Shown here: positions 19,695 through 27,475 of the stretch, one piece after another
How positions within the stretch are numbered: position 1 is the stretch's first letter
Layout: each line of letters begins with the position of its first letter
Assembly: GCF_900094575.1 (NCBI RefSeq)
Contig: NZ_FMAE01000007.1
Location: forward strand, 372,001-436,000
Direction of reading: 5' to 3'
DNA: 64,000 nucleotides
Source of the DNA: Bradyrhizobium yuanmingense
GTDB lineage: Bacteria > Pseudomonadota > Alphaproteobacteria > Rhizobiales > Xanthobacteraceae
Position numbers and translations under genes: made by a program
Notes under the pieces: generated by a model
What the model saw: only the letters and a program-made list of their open reading frames with translations
Told to the model about the DNA's origin: nothing
Database searches by the model: none

Positions 19695-20368
19695 ATTTGA
19701 ACAACCCTATCCTGACGAACGAGCCGGTCGCGCTTGGCGCTGCGGATTTCTTCGCCCGCTCCAAGGCGAGGCTCGGCTTCGACGTGCCGCCCGGCCTCTA
19801 TGATCCCAACATCATCCCCGCCTCGGGCGATCCCGGCACCGACAAGATGCTCGAGATCATCGCGCGCGAGCAGCCGGTGCGCCCGGCAGCGGTCCTGATC
19901 GCGGTGGTCGACCATCCCGAGCCCACCATCCTGCTGACGCAGCGCTCGGCGCATCTCAACGACCATGCCGGCCAGATCGCCTTTCCCGGCGGCAAGATCG
20001 ACGCGATCGATGCCTCGCCGCTCGATGCGGCGCTGCGCGAGGCCGAGGAGGAGGTCGGGCTGGCACGCGACTTCGTCGAGCCGCTCGGCTATCTCGATCT
20101 CTACGGCACCGCCTTCGGCTTCCGCATCCTGCCGACGGTGGCGAAGGTCAGGCCCGGCTTTTCGCTCAGCATCAACCATTCCGAGGTTGATGATGCGTTC
20201 GAGGTGCCGCTATCCTTCCTGATGAATCCGGTGAACCATCAGGTGCACAGCAAGGAATTCCGCGGCACGCCGCGATCCTATTACGCGATGCCATTCGCGG
20301 AACGCTACATCTGGGGGGCGACGGCGGGCATGCTGCGTGTGCTGTATGAGCGGATCTATTCGTCATGA
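19691..20368 (+). CDS. CoA pyrophosphatase (NUDIX, NudL/CoAse type)
   Basis: A 225-residue NUDIX enzyme that splits CoA or acyl-CoA to phosphopantetheine and 3',5'-ADP. It shows the CoAse signature LLTQRSAHLNDHAGQIAF directly followed by PGGKIDAIDASPLDAALREA and EEEVGL, i.e. a Nudix box with an insert (residues about 78-122). The start is a TTG at 19691 overlapping the preceding stop; a second in-frame TTG lies 6 bases on, and no ATG is near. It ends in ATGA overlap with the DUF6111 gene. Confidence 0.9.
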   Translation: MNLNNPILTNEPVALGAADFFARSKARLGFDVPPGLYDPNIIPASGDPGTDKMLEIIAREQPVRPAAVLIAVVDHPEPTILLTQRSAHLNDHAGQIAFPGGKIDAIDASPLDAALREAEEEVGLARDFVEPLGYLDLYGTAFGFRILPTVAKVRPGFSLSINHSEVDDAFEVPLSFLMNPVNHQVHSKEFRGTPRSYYAMPFAERYIWGATAGMLRVLYERIYSS

Positions 20369-20628
20369 TCCGGACGGTTCTGACCGAGATCGGAATCTTC
20401 CTCATCCCCTTTGCCGTCTATGCGCTGTTCCTGGCGGCGACGCGGTCGGGTGTGTTCGCACGCTCCTCATGGCCGGTCGCGATCGTCGCGCGTCTTGCGC
20501 TGGTGGCGATCGTGCTGGTCATCGCCGGCCTCATCGGCTTGGCGGAGTTCTCCGGCGCGCCGCCGGATTCGACCTACGTCCCCGCCCATATCGAGGACGG
20601 CAAGCTCGTGCCGGGCACGGAAAAGTAG
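20365..20628 (+). CDS. DUF6111 family small membrane protein
   Basis: An 87-residue inner membrane protein with two hydrophobic helices (about 5-25, LTEIGIFLIPFAVYALFLAA, and about 39-61) and a short periplasmic or cytoplasmic tail ending HIEDGKLVPGTEK. It fits the DUF6111 family found between NUDIX and CCA-enzyme genes in rhizobia. Function unknown. Start overlaps the previous stop; the CCA gene begins 10 bases after its stop. Confidence 0.82.
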   Translation: MIRTVLTEIGIFLIPFAVYALFLAATRSGVFARSSWPVAIVARLALVAIVLVIAGLIGLAEFSGAPPDSTYVPAHIEDGKLVPGTEK

Positions 20629-20638
20629 GGGCGGGTCC

Positions 20639-21895
20639 ATGAGCGCGGAGCCTTTACTCGCCGATGCGCCCTGGCTGACCGCAGGCGGCACCGCGCGCGT
20701 CCTGGCGCTGCTCGGCACCGATGGCGAGGAGGCGCGGGTGGTCGGCGGTGCCGTGCGCAACGCGCTGCTCGGCCTTGCGCCGGGTGACATCGACATCGCG
20801 ACCACGGCGCTGCCCGACGAGGTGATACGGCGGGCCAAGGCTGCCGGCATCAAGAGCGTGCCGACCGGCATCGACCACGGCACGGTCACGCTGGTGATCG
20901 ATGCCCACCCCTATGAAGTCACGACGCTGCGCGAGGACACCGAGACCTTCGGCCGCAAGGCCAAGGTCGCGTTCGGCCGCGACTGGGTGAAGGATGCCGA
21001 GCGGCGCGACTTCACCATGAACGGCCTGTCGGTCGATGCGCGCGGCGTGGTTTACGATTATGTCGGCGGCATCAACGACGCCAAGGCGCGGCGCGTGCGC
21101 TTCATCGGCGATCCCGACCAGCGCATCGCCGAGGATTACTTACGCATCCTGCGCTTCTTCCGCATCCACGCCGCCTTCGGCGCCGGCGAGCCCGACCGCG
21201 ACGGCTATCTCGCCTGCATCCGCGGACGCGCGGGCCTGGCCAGCCTGTCGGCCGAGCGGGTGCGCATGGAGATGCTCAAGCTGCTGGTCGCCGGTGGTGC
21301 GGCTGCGGCCGTGCGAGCCATGGCCGAGGGCGGATTGCTGCAGGCGTTGACTGGCGGCGTCGTCTATACGGGTCCCCTGGACACGATGATCGCGATCGAG
21401 CGCGAGCTCGGCCTCAGCCCCAGCAGCACGCGGCGCCTGGCCGCGCTCTCGGTCGCCGTCACCGAAGACGCCAAGCGCCTCGCCGTGCGCCTGCGGCTCT
21501 CCAATGCCGAGGCCAAGGCGCTGGATTCGATGGGGCACCGCTGGTGGCGCCTCGCCACCAAGGACGAAGCCAATGCACGGCGCTTGCTGTACCGGCTCGG
21601 GCCCGAGAGCTATCACGATCGCGTATTGCTTGGCTGGGCACGCAACGGCGGCGACGTCACCTCGATACGCTGGCGCGCGCTTGCCGAGCTGCCGCAGCGC
21701 TGGACCGCGCCGAAATTTCCGCTGAAGGCCGCCGATTTCATCGCCCGCGGTCTCGCCGAAGGACCTGCGCTCGGCCATGTGTTGGCGCTCGCTGAAGACG
21801 CTTGGCTCGCAGCGGATTTCCCGCTGGAAGAAGCCGCGCTCGCTACGCTCGCCGATCAAGCCGTGGCCCGCATCAGAGGCGACCAGAAAGATTGA
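20639..21895 (+). CDS. CCA tRNA nucleotidyltransferase
   Basis: A 418-residue class II nucleotidyltransferase that adds or repairs the 3' CCA of tRNA (or adds poly(A); the two activities share this fold). Motifs: RVVGGAVRNALL (residues about 32-43), the catalytic GDIDIATT, DAERRDFTMNGL (base-selection region), and the RNA-binding neck DPDQRIAEDYLRILRFFRIH. The C-terminal 200 residues are the longer alphaproteobacterial form. The ATG at 20639 follows GGGGCGGG; the frame continues upstream but is a shadow there. Last gene of the operon. Confidence 0.92.
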   Translation: MSAEPLLADAPWLTAGGTARVLALLGTDGEEARVVGGAVRNALLGLAPGDIDIATTALPDEVIRRAKAAGIKSVPTGIDHGTVTLVIDAHPYEVTTLREDTETFGRKAKVAFGRDWVKDAERRDFTMNGLSVDARGVVYDYVGGINDAKARRVRFIGDPDQRIAEDYLRILRFFRIHAAFGAGEPDRDGYLACIRGRAGLASLSAERVRMEMLKLLVAGGAAAAVRAMAEGGLLQALTGGVVYTGPLDTMIAIERELGLSPSSTRRLAALSVAVTEDAKRLAVRLRLSNAEAKALDSMGHRWWRLATKDEANARRLLYRLGPESYHDRVLLGWARNGGDVTSIRWRALAELPQRWTAPKFPLKAADFIARGLAEGPALGHVLALAEDAWLAADFPLEEAALATLADQAVARIRGDQKD

Positions 21896-22291
21896 CCATC
21901 GTCTCGGGCTTCGCCGATATCTCGCTTCTGCAGCTTCTGCTTCGGTATGGCCGTGCCCGGCGTTCTTCGCCAAGGCCTTCGTCGATGCCGGTGCACATCC
22001 GCACCGCGATCCTCGATGCCGCCGTGATCACCGGCGGGCTGGTGATGATCTCGGCAGCCGCGAGGCAGCTCGTGGTCTAACGACGCCGGCTGAAATGGCG
22101 TTCTTGGCGTCTGAGGAGCATCTGATGTCGCGAAAATCTGGCGGCGTCGCGTCAGGCGAACTTCGCGCGCACAAACCGTGTTCCGCAGTTCCACGCTGTG
22201 TCGCCGACGCTACAGCAATATTGCGAGACCACCTCTATACCTTGGCTTAAGCGGTGCCGCCTTGTCACGCGCACAGCGTTCGAGGGAAGTC
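21896..22291. other. 396-base intergenic stretch with two doubtful tiny frames
   Basis: No confident gene. Two small frames can be read. One at 21985-22080 (31 residues, hydrophobic end GGLVMISAAARQLVV) has no clear ribosome site. One at 22125-22250 (41 residues, MSRKSGGVASGELRAHK) has GAGGAG six bases before its ATG. Neither is recognisable. The stretch should also hold the promoter of the porin gene. Confidence 0.5.
22125..22250 (+). CDS. Possible 41-residue small protein
   Basis: The ATG at 22125 is preceded by GAGGAG with a six-base gap, and the frame ends at a TAA 42 bases before the porin start. The product contains two cysteines and no hydrophobic segment. I recognise no family. Conservation across related genomes is unknown, so this may be chance. 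Confidence 0.25.
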   Translation: MSRKSGGVASGELRAHKPCSAVPRCVADATAILRDHLYTLA

Positions 22292-23137
22292 ATGAAATCC
22301 ATTGTCTCCAAATCCATCGTCTCTGCTGCCCTTCTGGCCTCGGCTGTGTGTCTCTCCCACGCCGCCTCCGCGGCCGATCTTGCCAGGGCCTACACCAAGG
22401 CGCCGCCCGCGCCGGTCGCATTCAGCTGGACCGGTTTTTACGCCGGCGTGCATGGCGGTTATGGCTGGAGCGATCCGACGGCGACCTTCGATCCCGGCGC
22501 GCTCGCAACCGGGACGGTGCCCGGCTATGTCGTCACGGGTGGCACTGGGCCGTTCACCCTGGATGTGAGCCCCAAGGGCGGATTCGGCGGCGGCCAAATC
22601 GGCTATAACTGGCAGTCCGGCACGTTCGTGTATGGTCTGGAAGCGGATGTCAGCGGCGCTGCCATCAGGGAAACGGCGAGCCGCCCCTTCAGCGTCACCG
22701 GAACGATCGGCGGCGACAATGGCGCCTTCACCGGCGTGTTCAATCTCAAGCAGGAAATCGATGTCTTCGGCACGATCCGCGGACGCATCGGATACGCCGC
22801 GAACAACCTGCTGATCTACGGTACCGGTGGCTTCGCCTGGGGCCACGTCAAGAACAGCATCTTCACCTCCAATCTCGCCACGCCGAATATCGCCAATTTC
22901 AACGGCTTCTTCCCGGCCCTGACGCGAAGCGCGTCATCGTCCGACGTCCAGGTCGGCTTCTCCGCGGGTGGCGGCATTGAATGGGCTTTCGACCCGCGCT
23001 GGACGTTCAAGGCCGAGTACATCTACATCAATCTCGGAAAGTCGAACGGCAATGCTCTTGCATTCCCCGGAGCGTCCTTCACGGACACCGAGGTTCAGCT
23101 TCATACAGCCAAGGGCGGCATCAACTATCGGTTCTGA
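22292..23137 (+). CDS. Omp31-type outer membrane beta-barrel protein
   Basis: A 281-residue outer membrane protein of the Omp25/31 (OmpA-like eight-strand barrel) family typical of rhizobia. It has a signal peptide ending SHAASAADL, the family hallmark FSWTGFYAGVHGGYGW right after the signal, QIGYNWQSGTFVYGLEAD, GRIGYAANNLLIYGTGGFAWG, and the barrel end with KAEYIYINLG and C-terminal NYRF (terminal Phe). Rhizobia carry many paralogues. The ATG at 22292 follows CGAGGGAAG. A hairpin at 23.16 kb ends the transcript. Confidence 0.92.
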   Translation: MKSIVSKSIVSAALLASAVCLSHAASAADLARAYTKAPPAPVAFSWTGFYAGVHGGYGWSDPTATFDPGALATGTVPGYVVTGGTGPFTLDVSPKGGFGGGQIGYNWQSGTFVYGLEADVSGAAIRETASRPFSVTGTIGGDNGAFTGVFNLKQEIDVFGTIRGRIGYAANNLLIYGTGGFAWGHVKNSIFTSNLATPNIANFNGFFPALTRSASSSDVQVGFSAGGGIEWAFDPRWTFKAEYIYINLGKSNGNALAFPGASFTDTEVQLHTAKGGINYRF

Positions 23138-23158
23138 TCCGATCGGCATCAGCTCGTA

Positions 23159-23192
23159 GGGATGGGTTTCGCCGTTGCGAAACCCATCCTTG
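23159..23192 (+). terminator. Hairpin terminator after the porin gene
   Basis: GGATGGGTTTCGC and GCGAAACCCATCC form a perfect 13-base stem with a four-base loop, followed by TTGTG. The T-run is short, so termination may be only partial. Confidence 0.65.
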
Positions 23193-23300
23193 TGCCACTC
23201 CCGGCGTCGCAGCAGTCTCGTATTGTGATTCAGCTCGTGCTAACCGGCGCAGCTCGTCTTGCAAACGCGGACCAGACTGCTGCTTGTCCAGGGAGACGCC

Positions 23301-23654
23301 ATGAAAGCACCCGCAAATCTCGCCGAGAAGCTCGCAACGTTCACCGATCGCTTCTCCCCGCGCACGGTGGCGACCTATAACGACAACGACATCATGGTGG
23401 CCAAGCTCGAGGGGCCATTTCATTGGCACAAGCACGAGGACACGGACGACTTCTTTCTCGTGCTCAGCGGGACGCTGGACATCGAGCTGCGGGACCGCAC
23501 GGTCACCCTCAACCCCGGCGAGGTTTTTGTCGTGCCGAAGGGCGTCGAACACCGGCCGGTGGCGCGTGGGGAAGTGCACATCCTCTTGATCGAACCGACG
23601 GGGACGCCGAATTCCGGAGACAAGGCCACGGCGGCGCCTCGTATCCTCGTCTGA
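23301..23654 (+). CDS. Cupin-domain protein
   Basis: A 117-residue single-domain cupin. The first cupin motif is FHWHKHEDTDDFFLVLSG (metal ligands His, His, Glu) and the second is PGEVFVVPKGVEHRPVA (His). It is likely a metal-dependent enzyme or sugar-binding protein, with no substrate predictable. The ATG at 23301 has AGGGAGA 6 bases upstream, which decides the start against in-frame codons farther up. Confidence 0.85.
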   Translation: MKAPANLAEKLATFTDRFSPRTVATYNDNDIMVAKLEGPFHWHKHEDTDDFFLVLSGTLDIELRDRTVTLNPGEVFVVPKGVEHRPVARGEVHILLIEPTGTPNSGDKATAAPRILV

Positions 23655-23718
23655 TCAACCCCGCGCCCGTCATCAAGGGAAGCGCTCGGCTCGCACGAGA
23701 ATGCAGTCCGAGAAGTGC

Positions 23719-23922
23719 CTACTCCTCGTCATCATCTTCGTCTTCGTCGTCCTCGTCGTCTTCTTCCACCTGGACGAGCACGGCGAGCGGCAGCGTCTCG
23801 CGGAACAGGTCGCCTTCCATGCCCATCCACAGGCACAGCGCCTCGTTCTCCTTCACCTCCGCGACGGTCAGCGGCTGACCGCCGGATTTCAGCATCACGA
23901 CATCGCCGGCCTTCAGATCCAT
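23719..23922 (-). CDS. DUF2158 (YodC-like) small protein with acidic tail
   Basis: A 67-residue protein. The core MDLKAGDVVMLKSGGQPLTV and CLWM match the DUF2158 family: a small SH3-like domain of unknown function. The C-terminus is an unusual run of Glu and Asp (about 17 residues) encoded by a triplet-repeat tract (GTC/TCC/ATC on the + strand at 23719-23775), likely prone to length change. AAAGGAC lies 5 bases before the ATG. Confidence 0.82.
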   Translation of the reverse strand: MDLKAGDVVMLKSGGQPLTVAEVKENEALCLWMGMEGDLFRETLPLAVLVQVEEDDEDDEDEDDDEE

Positions 23923-24024
23923 GGATTGTCCTTTCGGTTGATCGACACGGCCGACGCTAACAGGCCGTCATGACAGGCCGATCACGCCGGCTACCGGTGC
24001 CGGAAGGTGTCTCCGCGGTACGGC

Positions 24025-25074
24025 TCAGCTGCGCTCGCTCGTGACCGGCTGGTTCGGCAGGCACTGGTTGCTGAAATAGCCGATGGCATCGCGCGCGAGC
24101 GGAACATGGCAGAAGAAGCCGGTGGGGCGGTATCGCACCCTGATGCGATCCAGCTGCGCCATGGTCAGCGTCATGAACGCGTCCAGCCGGCGGGCCTGAA
24201 GCTGTAGCCTGTGCTCATTGCTGTCGCGTGGTTTGTCGAGCTTGCGATCGTTCGGCACGTCGTTGCCGGAGGCCGGAGCTTGCAACGCATTCGGTCCGCC
24301 GCGGAGCACCTCGAAGCAATGGTGCATCACCAGGACGTGGTGCTTGGCGCTCCACCAGTTGATGGTCACGACCTTCTGCAACGCATCGATCTCGCCGTCC
24401 GCCCGCCTGGCACAGAGGTTGACGTAGGATTTGAGCCCATTGGCCGTCGGGTCGTTGCACAATTCGTCGCTGGGGCGTCCGGGGTCGGCGCCATTGAAGA
24501 TCGCACCCTTGAACTGCGGAAGGTTGGCGTCGGAATCGCAATCGAAATTGTACTTGGTGAGCAGCGTTGCCGTCAGGGGATCCTGGTCGAGCGTGTGCTC
24601 TGCGGCCGGATCGCGCCCGAGGTCGCTGGGCCAGTCGATGTAGATCTCCGCCTTGCGCGCAAAGATGGCGCCGTTCCGCCGCAGCGACGTGCGCGCCTTC
24701 CAATAGTCCGAGAACGAGCCGAATGTCTTGGAGTCCACCGGAATGAAAGCGGGGCTTGCCTGCGCCTTCAGCGAGCCGAACTGCTCGCGCAGCATGGTCT
24801 CCTGCTGGATCTGCACGTCGGCGAAGGCGTCCGAGATCTCGAGGAAGGTGTCGGTCGCCTTCTGCATGTCCGCCTTGGCCTGCTCGCCGACCTTCTGTTC
24901 ATAGGAATTCAGGTACTGGAAATATCCGCCCAGGAAGCCGGTCAGCAGGGTCACGGCCGTCAGTCCCTTGGTGACCGAGAGGCGGCTGTCCCAGGATTGA
25001 ATTCTCTGCCAGATGCCCGCCGCCTTCACCGGGGATCGCGTGCGCGCTGTCTGCTTCGGAAGGTCCTGCTCCAT
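24025..25074 (-). CDS. Membrane-anchored hypothetical protein
   Basis: A 349-residue protein of unknown function. One transmembrane helix near the N-terminus (GLTAVTLLTGFLGGYFQYL, about residues 38-56) follows a basic cytoplasmic segment, so most of the protein probably lies in the periplasm. A helical stretch follows (EQKVGEQAKADMQKATDTFLE), then a domain with several cysteines (about 180-340). I chose the ATG at 25074, which has GGAGG five bases upstream; an in-frame ATG at 25101 would add 9 residues. Confidence 0.7.
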   Translation of the reverse strand: MEQDLPKQTARTRSPVKAAGIWQRIQSWDSRLSVTKGLTAVTLLTGFLGGYFQYLNSYEQKVGEQAKADMQKATDTFLEISDAFADVQIQQETMLREQFGSLKAQASPAFIPVDSKTFGSFSDYWKARTSLRRNGAIFARKAEIYIDWPSDLGRDPAAEHTLDQDPLTATLLTKYNFDCDSDANLPQFKGAIFNGADPGRPSDELCNDPTANGLKSYVNLCARRADGEIDALQKVVTINWWSAKHHVLVMHHCFEVLRGGPNALQAPASGNDVPNDRKLDKPRDSNEHRLQLQARRLDAFMTLTMAQLDRIRVRYRPTGFFCHVPLARDAIGYFSNQCLPNQPVTSERS

Positions 25075-25285
25075 TGTCGCCTCCAACTCACCACGCCCCA
25101 TGGCACGAGGCTACCGCAATCCCGGATTGCGGCTTGTGAAGCATTTCACTTCAAGTAAGGCAGGCGGGCTGCCGGATGTCGGACGGCGGCAGCTCCTCGA
25201 TCGAACGGGGAGGGTGTCTGGACCACCTCCCACGCGATGCGAACGTCGCCTTGAATTCGCGGTCGGCATCGCCTAGTTTTTCGGC

Positions 25286-25717
25286 GTGCCGCACGGTGTC
25301 CGCCACCATCTTCGTCAACTCGCCAGAACGGCCATGTTCGTGGCGATTTTTGCGTTTGTGCTTCAGGCGGCCCTGATTTCGGTCTCGCAGGTGAAGGCGG
25401 CTGTTGGCGCCATGCCGATGCCGTCCGTCACGCTCAGCGGTTCCCTGCATTTCCACGATCAGTTGGCCGGCCACGTGCATTCCCACGCCGGCGACGACGC
25501 GGAAGGCCACGTCCATGACGGGCCGGATCACGACGAGGACGGCGCTTCCGGCGTGGCCTGGGACATGTTTGGCACCTCGATCGCTTCAGCGCAGGTCGGT
25601 CAACTGCTCAGCGTCTTCGACGTGCTCGGCGCCATGGACCTGCCGCTCGCGCGGGCCATTGTCGGGGTGCGCCCCGACGGACTCGTCCGGCCACCAAGTA
25701 CCTTCAGCATCGCGTAG
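25286..25717 (+). CDS. His/Asp-rich secreted protein at head of metal efflux operon
   Basis: A 143-residue protein (GTG start) or 127 residues from the ATG at 25334. It has a hydrophobic N-terminal signal (AMFVAIFAFVLQAALISVS), then a His/Asp-rich segment (HFHDQLAGHVHSHAG, HVHDGPDHDEDGAS, about residues 55-87) suited to binding metal ions, then a hydrophobic end. No known domain. It precedes the RND adaptor by 51 bases, so it is probably part of the same transcript and could be a periplasmic metal sponge or sensor for the pump; this is inference. Confidence 0.68.
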   Translation: MPHGVRHHLRQLARTAMFVAIFAFVLQAALISVSQVKAAVGAMPMPSVTLSGSLHFHDQLAGHVHSHAGDDAEGHVHDGPDHDEDGASGVAWDMFGTSIASAQVGQLLSVFDVLGAMDLPLARAIVGVRPDGLVRPPSTFSIA

Positions 25718-25768
25718 TCCCGGCGGCGCTTCGGCCGCCGCCTTTTCGCATGTCTGAAGGATCTTTCG

Positions 25769-27469
25769 ATGTTGATGAATCAGCGCTGCCCGAAAGGGCG
25801 GCTCGCAGCTCGTGGGCTGGCCGGCGCTTTTTGGTTGGCGAGCCTGGTCTTTGGCTTGTCGGGCGCCTTTGGCCATGAGGGGCACGATCACGGCGACGCC
25901 GAGAAGACGGCGGTCGTGTCCTCAGCCTATCCGAGGATTGCCGCGCGCTCCGAGCTCTACGAAGTCGTCGGCATCCTGAAAGAGGGCAGGCTGTCCGTCT
26001 TCATCGATGATGTCGCGACGAACGAGCCGGTCTCGGACGCCGCCTTGCAGGTCACGATCGGCGATTCTGCCCCGATCGAGGCATCGAGCCAGGAGGACGG
26101 CGTCTACACCGCCCCGATTCCGAACGGCACGCCGTCCGGATCGGTCGAGGTGATCTTCTCGATCAGCGCTAGCAGGGGAAATGATCTGCTGGTCGACTCG
26201 TTCGTACCGCGTGCAGAGGCCCGGCCCGCGGAGCACAAGCACGAGCCCGGCTGGCTTCTATCGAACCGAGCCGCCATCGCCGCGTCCGCGCTCGCCGCCT
26301 TGGGCTTCGGCGGTCTCTTCGCCTATTGGAGGCGTCGTGGCCGCTTCATGGCGGCCTCGACGTCCGCCGTGATGGCGGGGGCTTTGGTCATTCTCGCCGC
26401 CATCATGTTCGGCGAGGGCCGGACTAATGCAACGCAACCAAGTCCGCCGGATGTTCCCGCGCTGAGCGATGCCCCGCGCCGTCTGCAAGACGGCACCGTC
26501 TTCGCGGCCAAGCCGACGCAGCGTCTGCTCGAGGTACGCACCGCTGCAGCCGAGCCGCAGACGATTCATCCCGCCGTCACCCTGATCGGCCGTGTCATGG
26601 CCGACCCCAACCGCAGCAGCATCGTGCAGAGCATCTACGGCGGCCGCGTGGTTCCCGGCGATGACGGCATCCCCCGCATCGGGCAAACCGTCCGCAAGGG
26701 CGATCTGCTCATCCGGATCGAGCCGCATCTGCCAATCGCCGACCGCACGACAATCCTCGAGAAGGTCGGCGAGATCGAACAGCTGATGGCGATCACGGAC
26801 AACAAGCTGCGGCGTCTCCGGCCGCTGGCCGAACGCGGCGCGGTGCCGCAAGGGCAGGTCAACGACCTCGAAAGCGAATTGGAGGGTCTGCGGGCGCGCC
26901 GCGAGACCGTTCGCAATTCCCGCACCGGCTTCGAGGAACTGCGGGCATCGACCGATGGCATCATCACCTCAGCCAAGGTCGCGCCGGGCCAGGTCATACA
27001 GCCCCAAGACGTCCTGTTTCAGATCGCGGACCCAAGCAGTCTTTGGGTCGAGGCGCTCGCCTATGACGAAATCGGCTTGAAGCAGCCTGAAGCCGCAACG
27101 GCAATGGCTCCGAACGGGCAGCAGATTGCGCTGAGCTTCGTCGGGACGAGCCGGGCGCTGCGCCAGCATGCGTCCGTGGTTCAGTTCGCCATTCCGGAGC
27201 CACCAGCAGGTCTCAACATCGGTCAGCCGTTGAATGTGATGGTCCAGGCCGGAGCGCCCGTGTCTGGCCTGGTCGTGCCGCGCAATGCCGTCGTTCGAAG
27301 CGGCAACGGTGAGAATATCGTTTGGCTGCACACAGAGCCCGAGCGCTTCGAGCCGAGGCCGGTTCGCGTGGTGCAGGTAGACGCAGCCCGCGTGATTGTG
27401 GCCGCCGGTGTCAACGAAGGCGAACATATCGTCGTGCGCGGCACCGACCTCATCAACCAGATCCGGTAG
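25769..27469 (+). CDS. RND efflux periplasmic adaptor with extra N-terminal domain
   Basis: A 566-residue membrane-fusion protein of the CzcB/CusB type. After a signal peptide and HEGHDHGD (residues 36-43) comes a beta-rich domain (about 55-150), then two membrane helices (about 168-187 and 195-215), then the classic adaptor: a barrel strand RVMADPNRSSIVQSIYGGRV, a lipoyl-like segment (RIGQTVRKGDLLIRIEPHL), a coiled coil (about 330-390) and the second barrel half. It would link the RND pump to an outer membrane channel. The N-terminal extension with two helices is longer than typical CzcB (about 400 residues). Confidence 0.88.
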   Translation: MLMNQRCPKGRLAARGLAGAFWLASLVFGLSGAFGHEGHDHGDAEKTAVVSSAYPRIAARSELYEVVGILKEGRLSVFIDDVATNEPVSDAALQVTIGDSAPIEASSQEDGVYTAPIPNGTPSGSVEVIFSISASRGNDLLVDSFVPRAEARPAEHKHEPGWLLSNRAAIAASALAALGFGGLFAYWRRRGRFMAASTSAVMAGALVILAAIMFGEGRTNATQPSPPDVPALSDAPRRLQDGTVFAAKPTQRLLEVRTAAAEPQTIHPAVTLIGRVMADPNRSSIVQSIYGGRVVPGDDGIPRIGQTVRKGDLLIRIEPHLPIADRTTILEKVGEIEQLMAITDNKLRRLRPLAERGAVPQGQVNDLESELEGLRARRETVRNSRTGFEELRASTDGIITSAKVAPGQVIQPQDVLFQIADPSSLWVEALAYDEIGLKQPEAATAMAPNGQQIALSFVGTSRALRQHASVVQFAIPEPPAGLNIGQPLNVMVQAGAPVSGLVVPRNAVVRSGNGENIVWLHTEPERFEPRPVRVVQVDAARVIVAAGVNEGEHIVVRGTDLINQIR

Positions 27470-27475
27470 CCGACC

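Noticed and set aside
21985..22080. Thirty-one-residue hydrophobic frame
   Set aside because: No ribosome site and overlaps the region after the CCA-enzyme gene; too weak to call.
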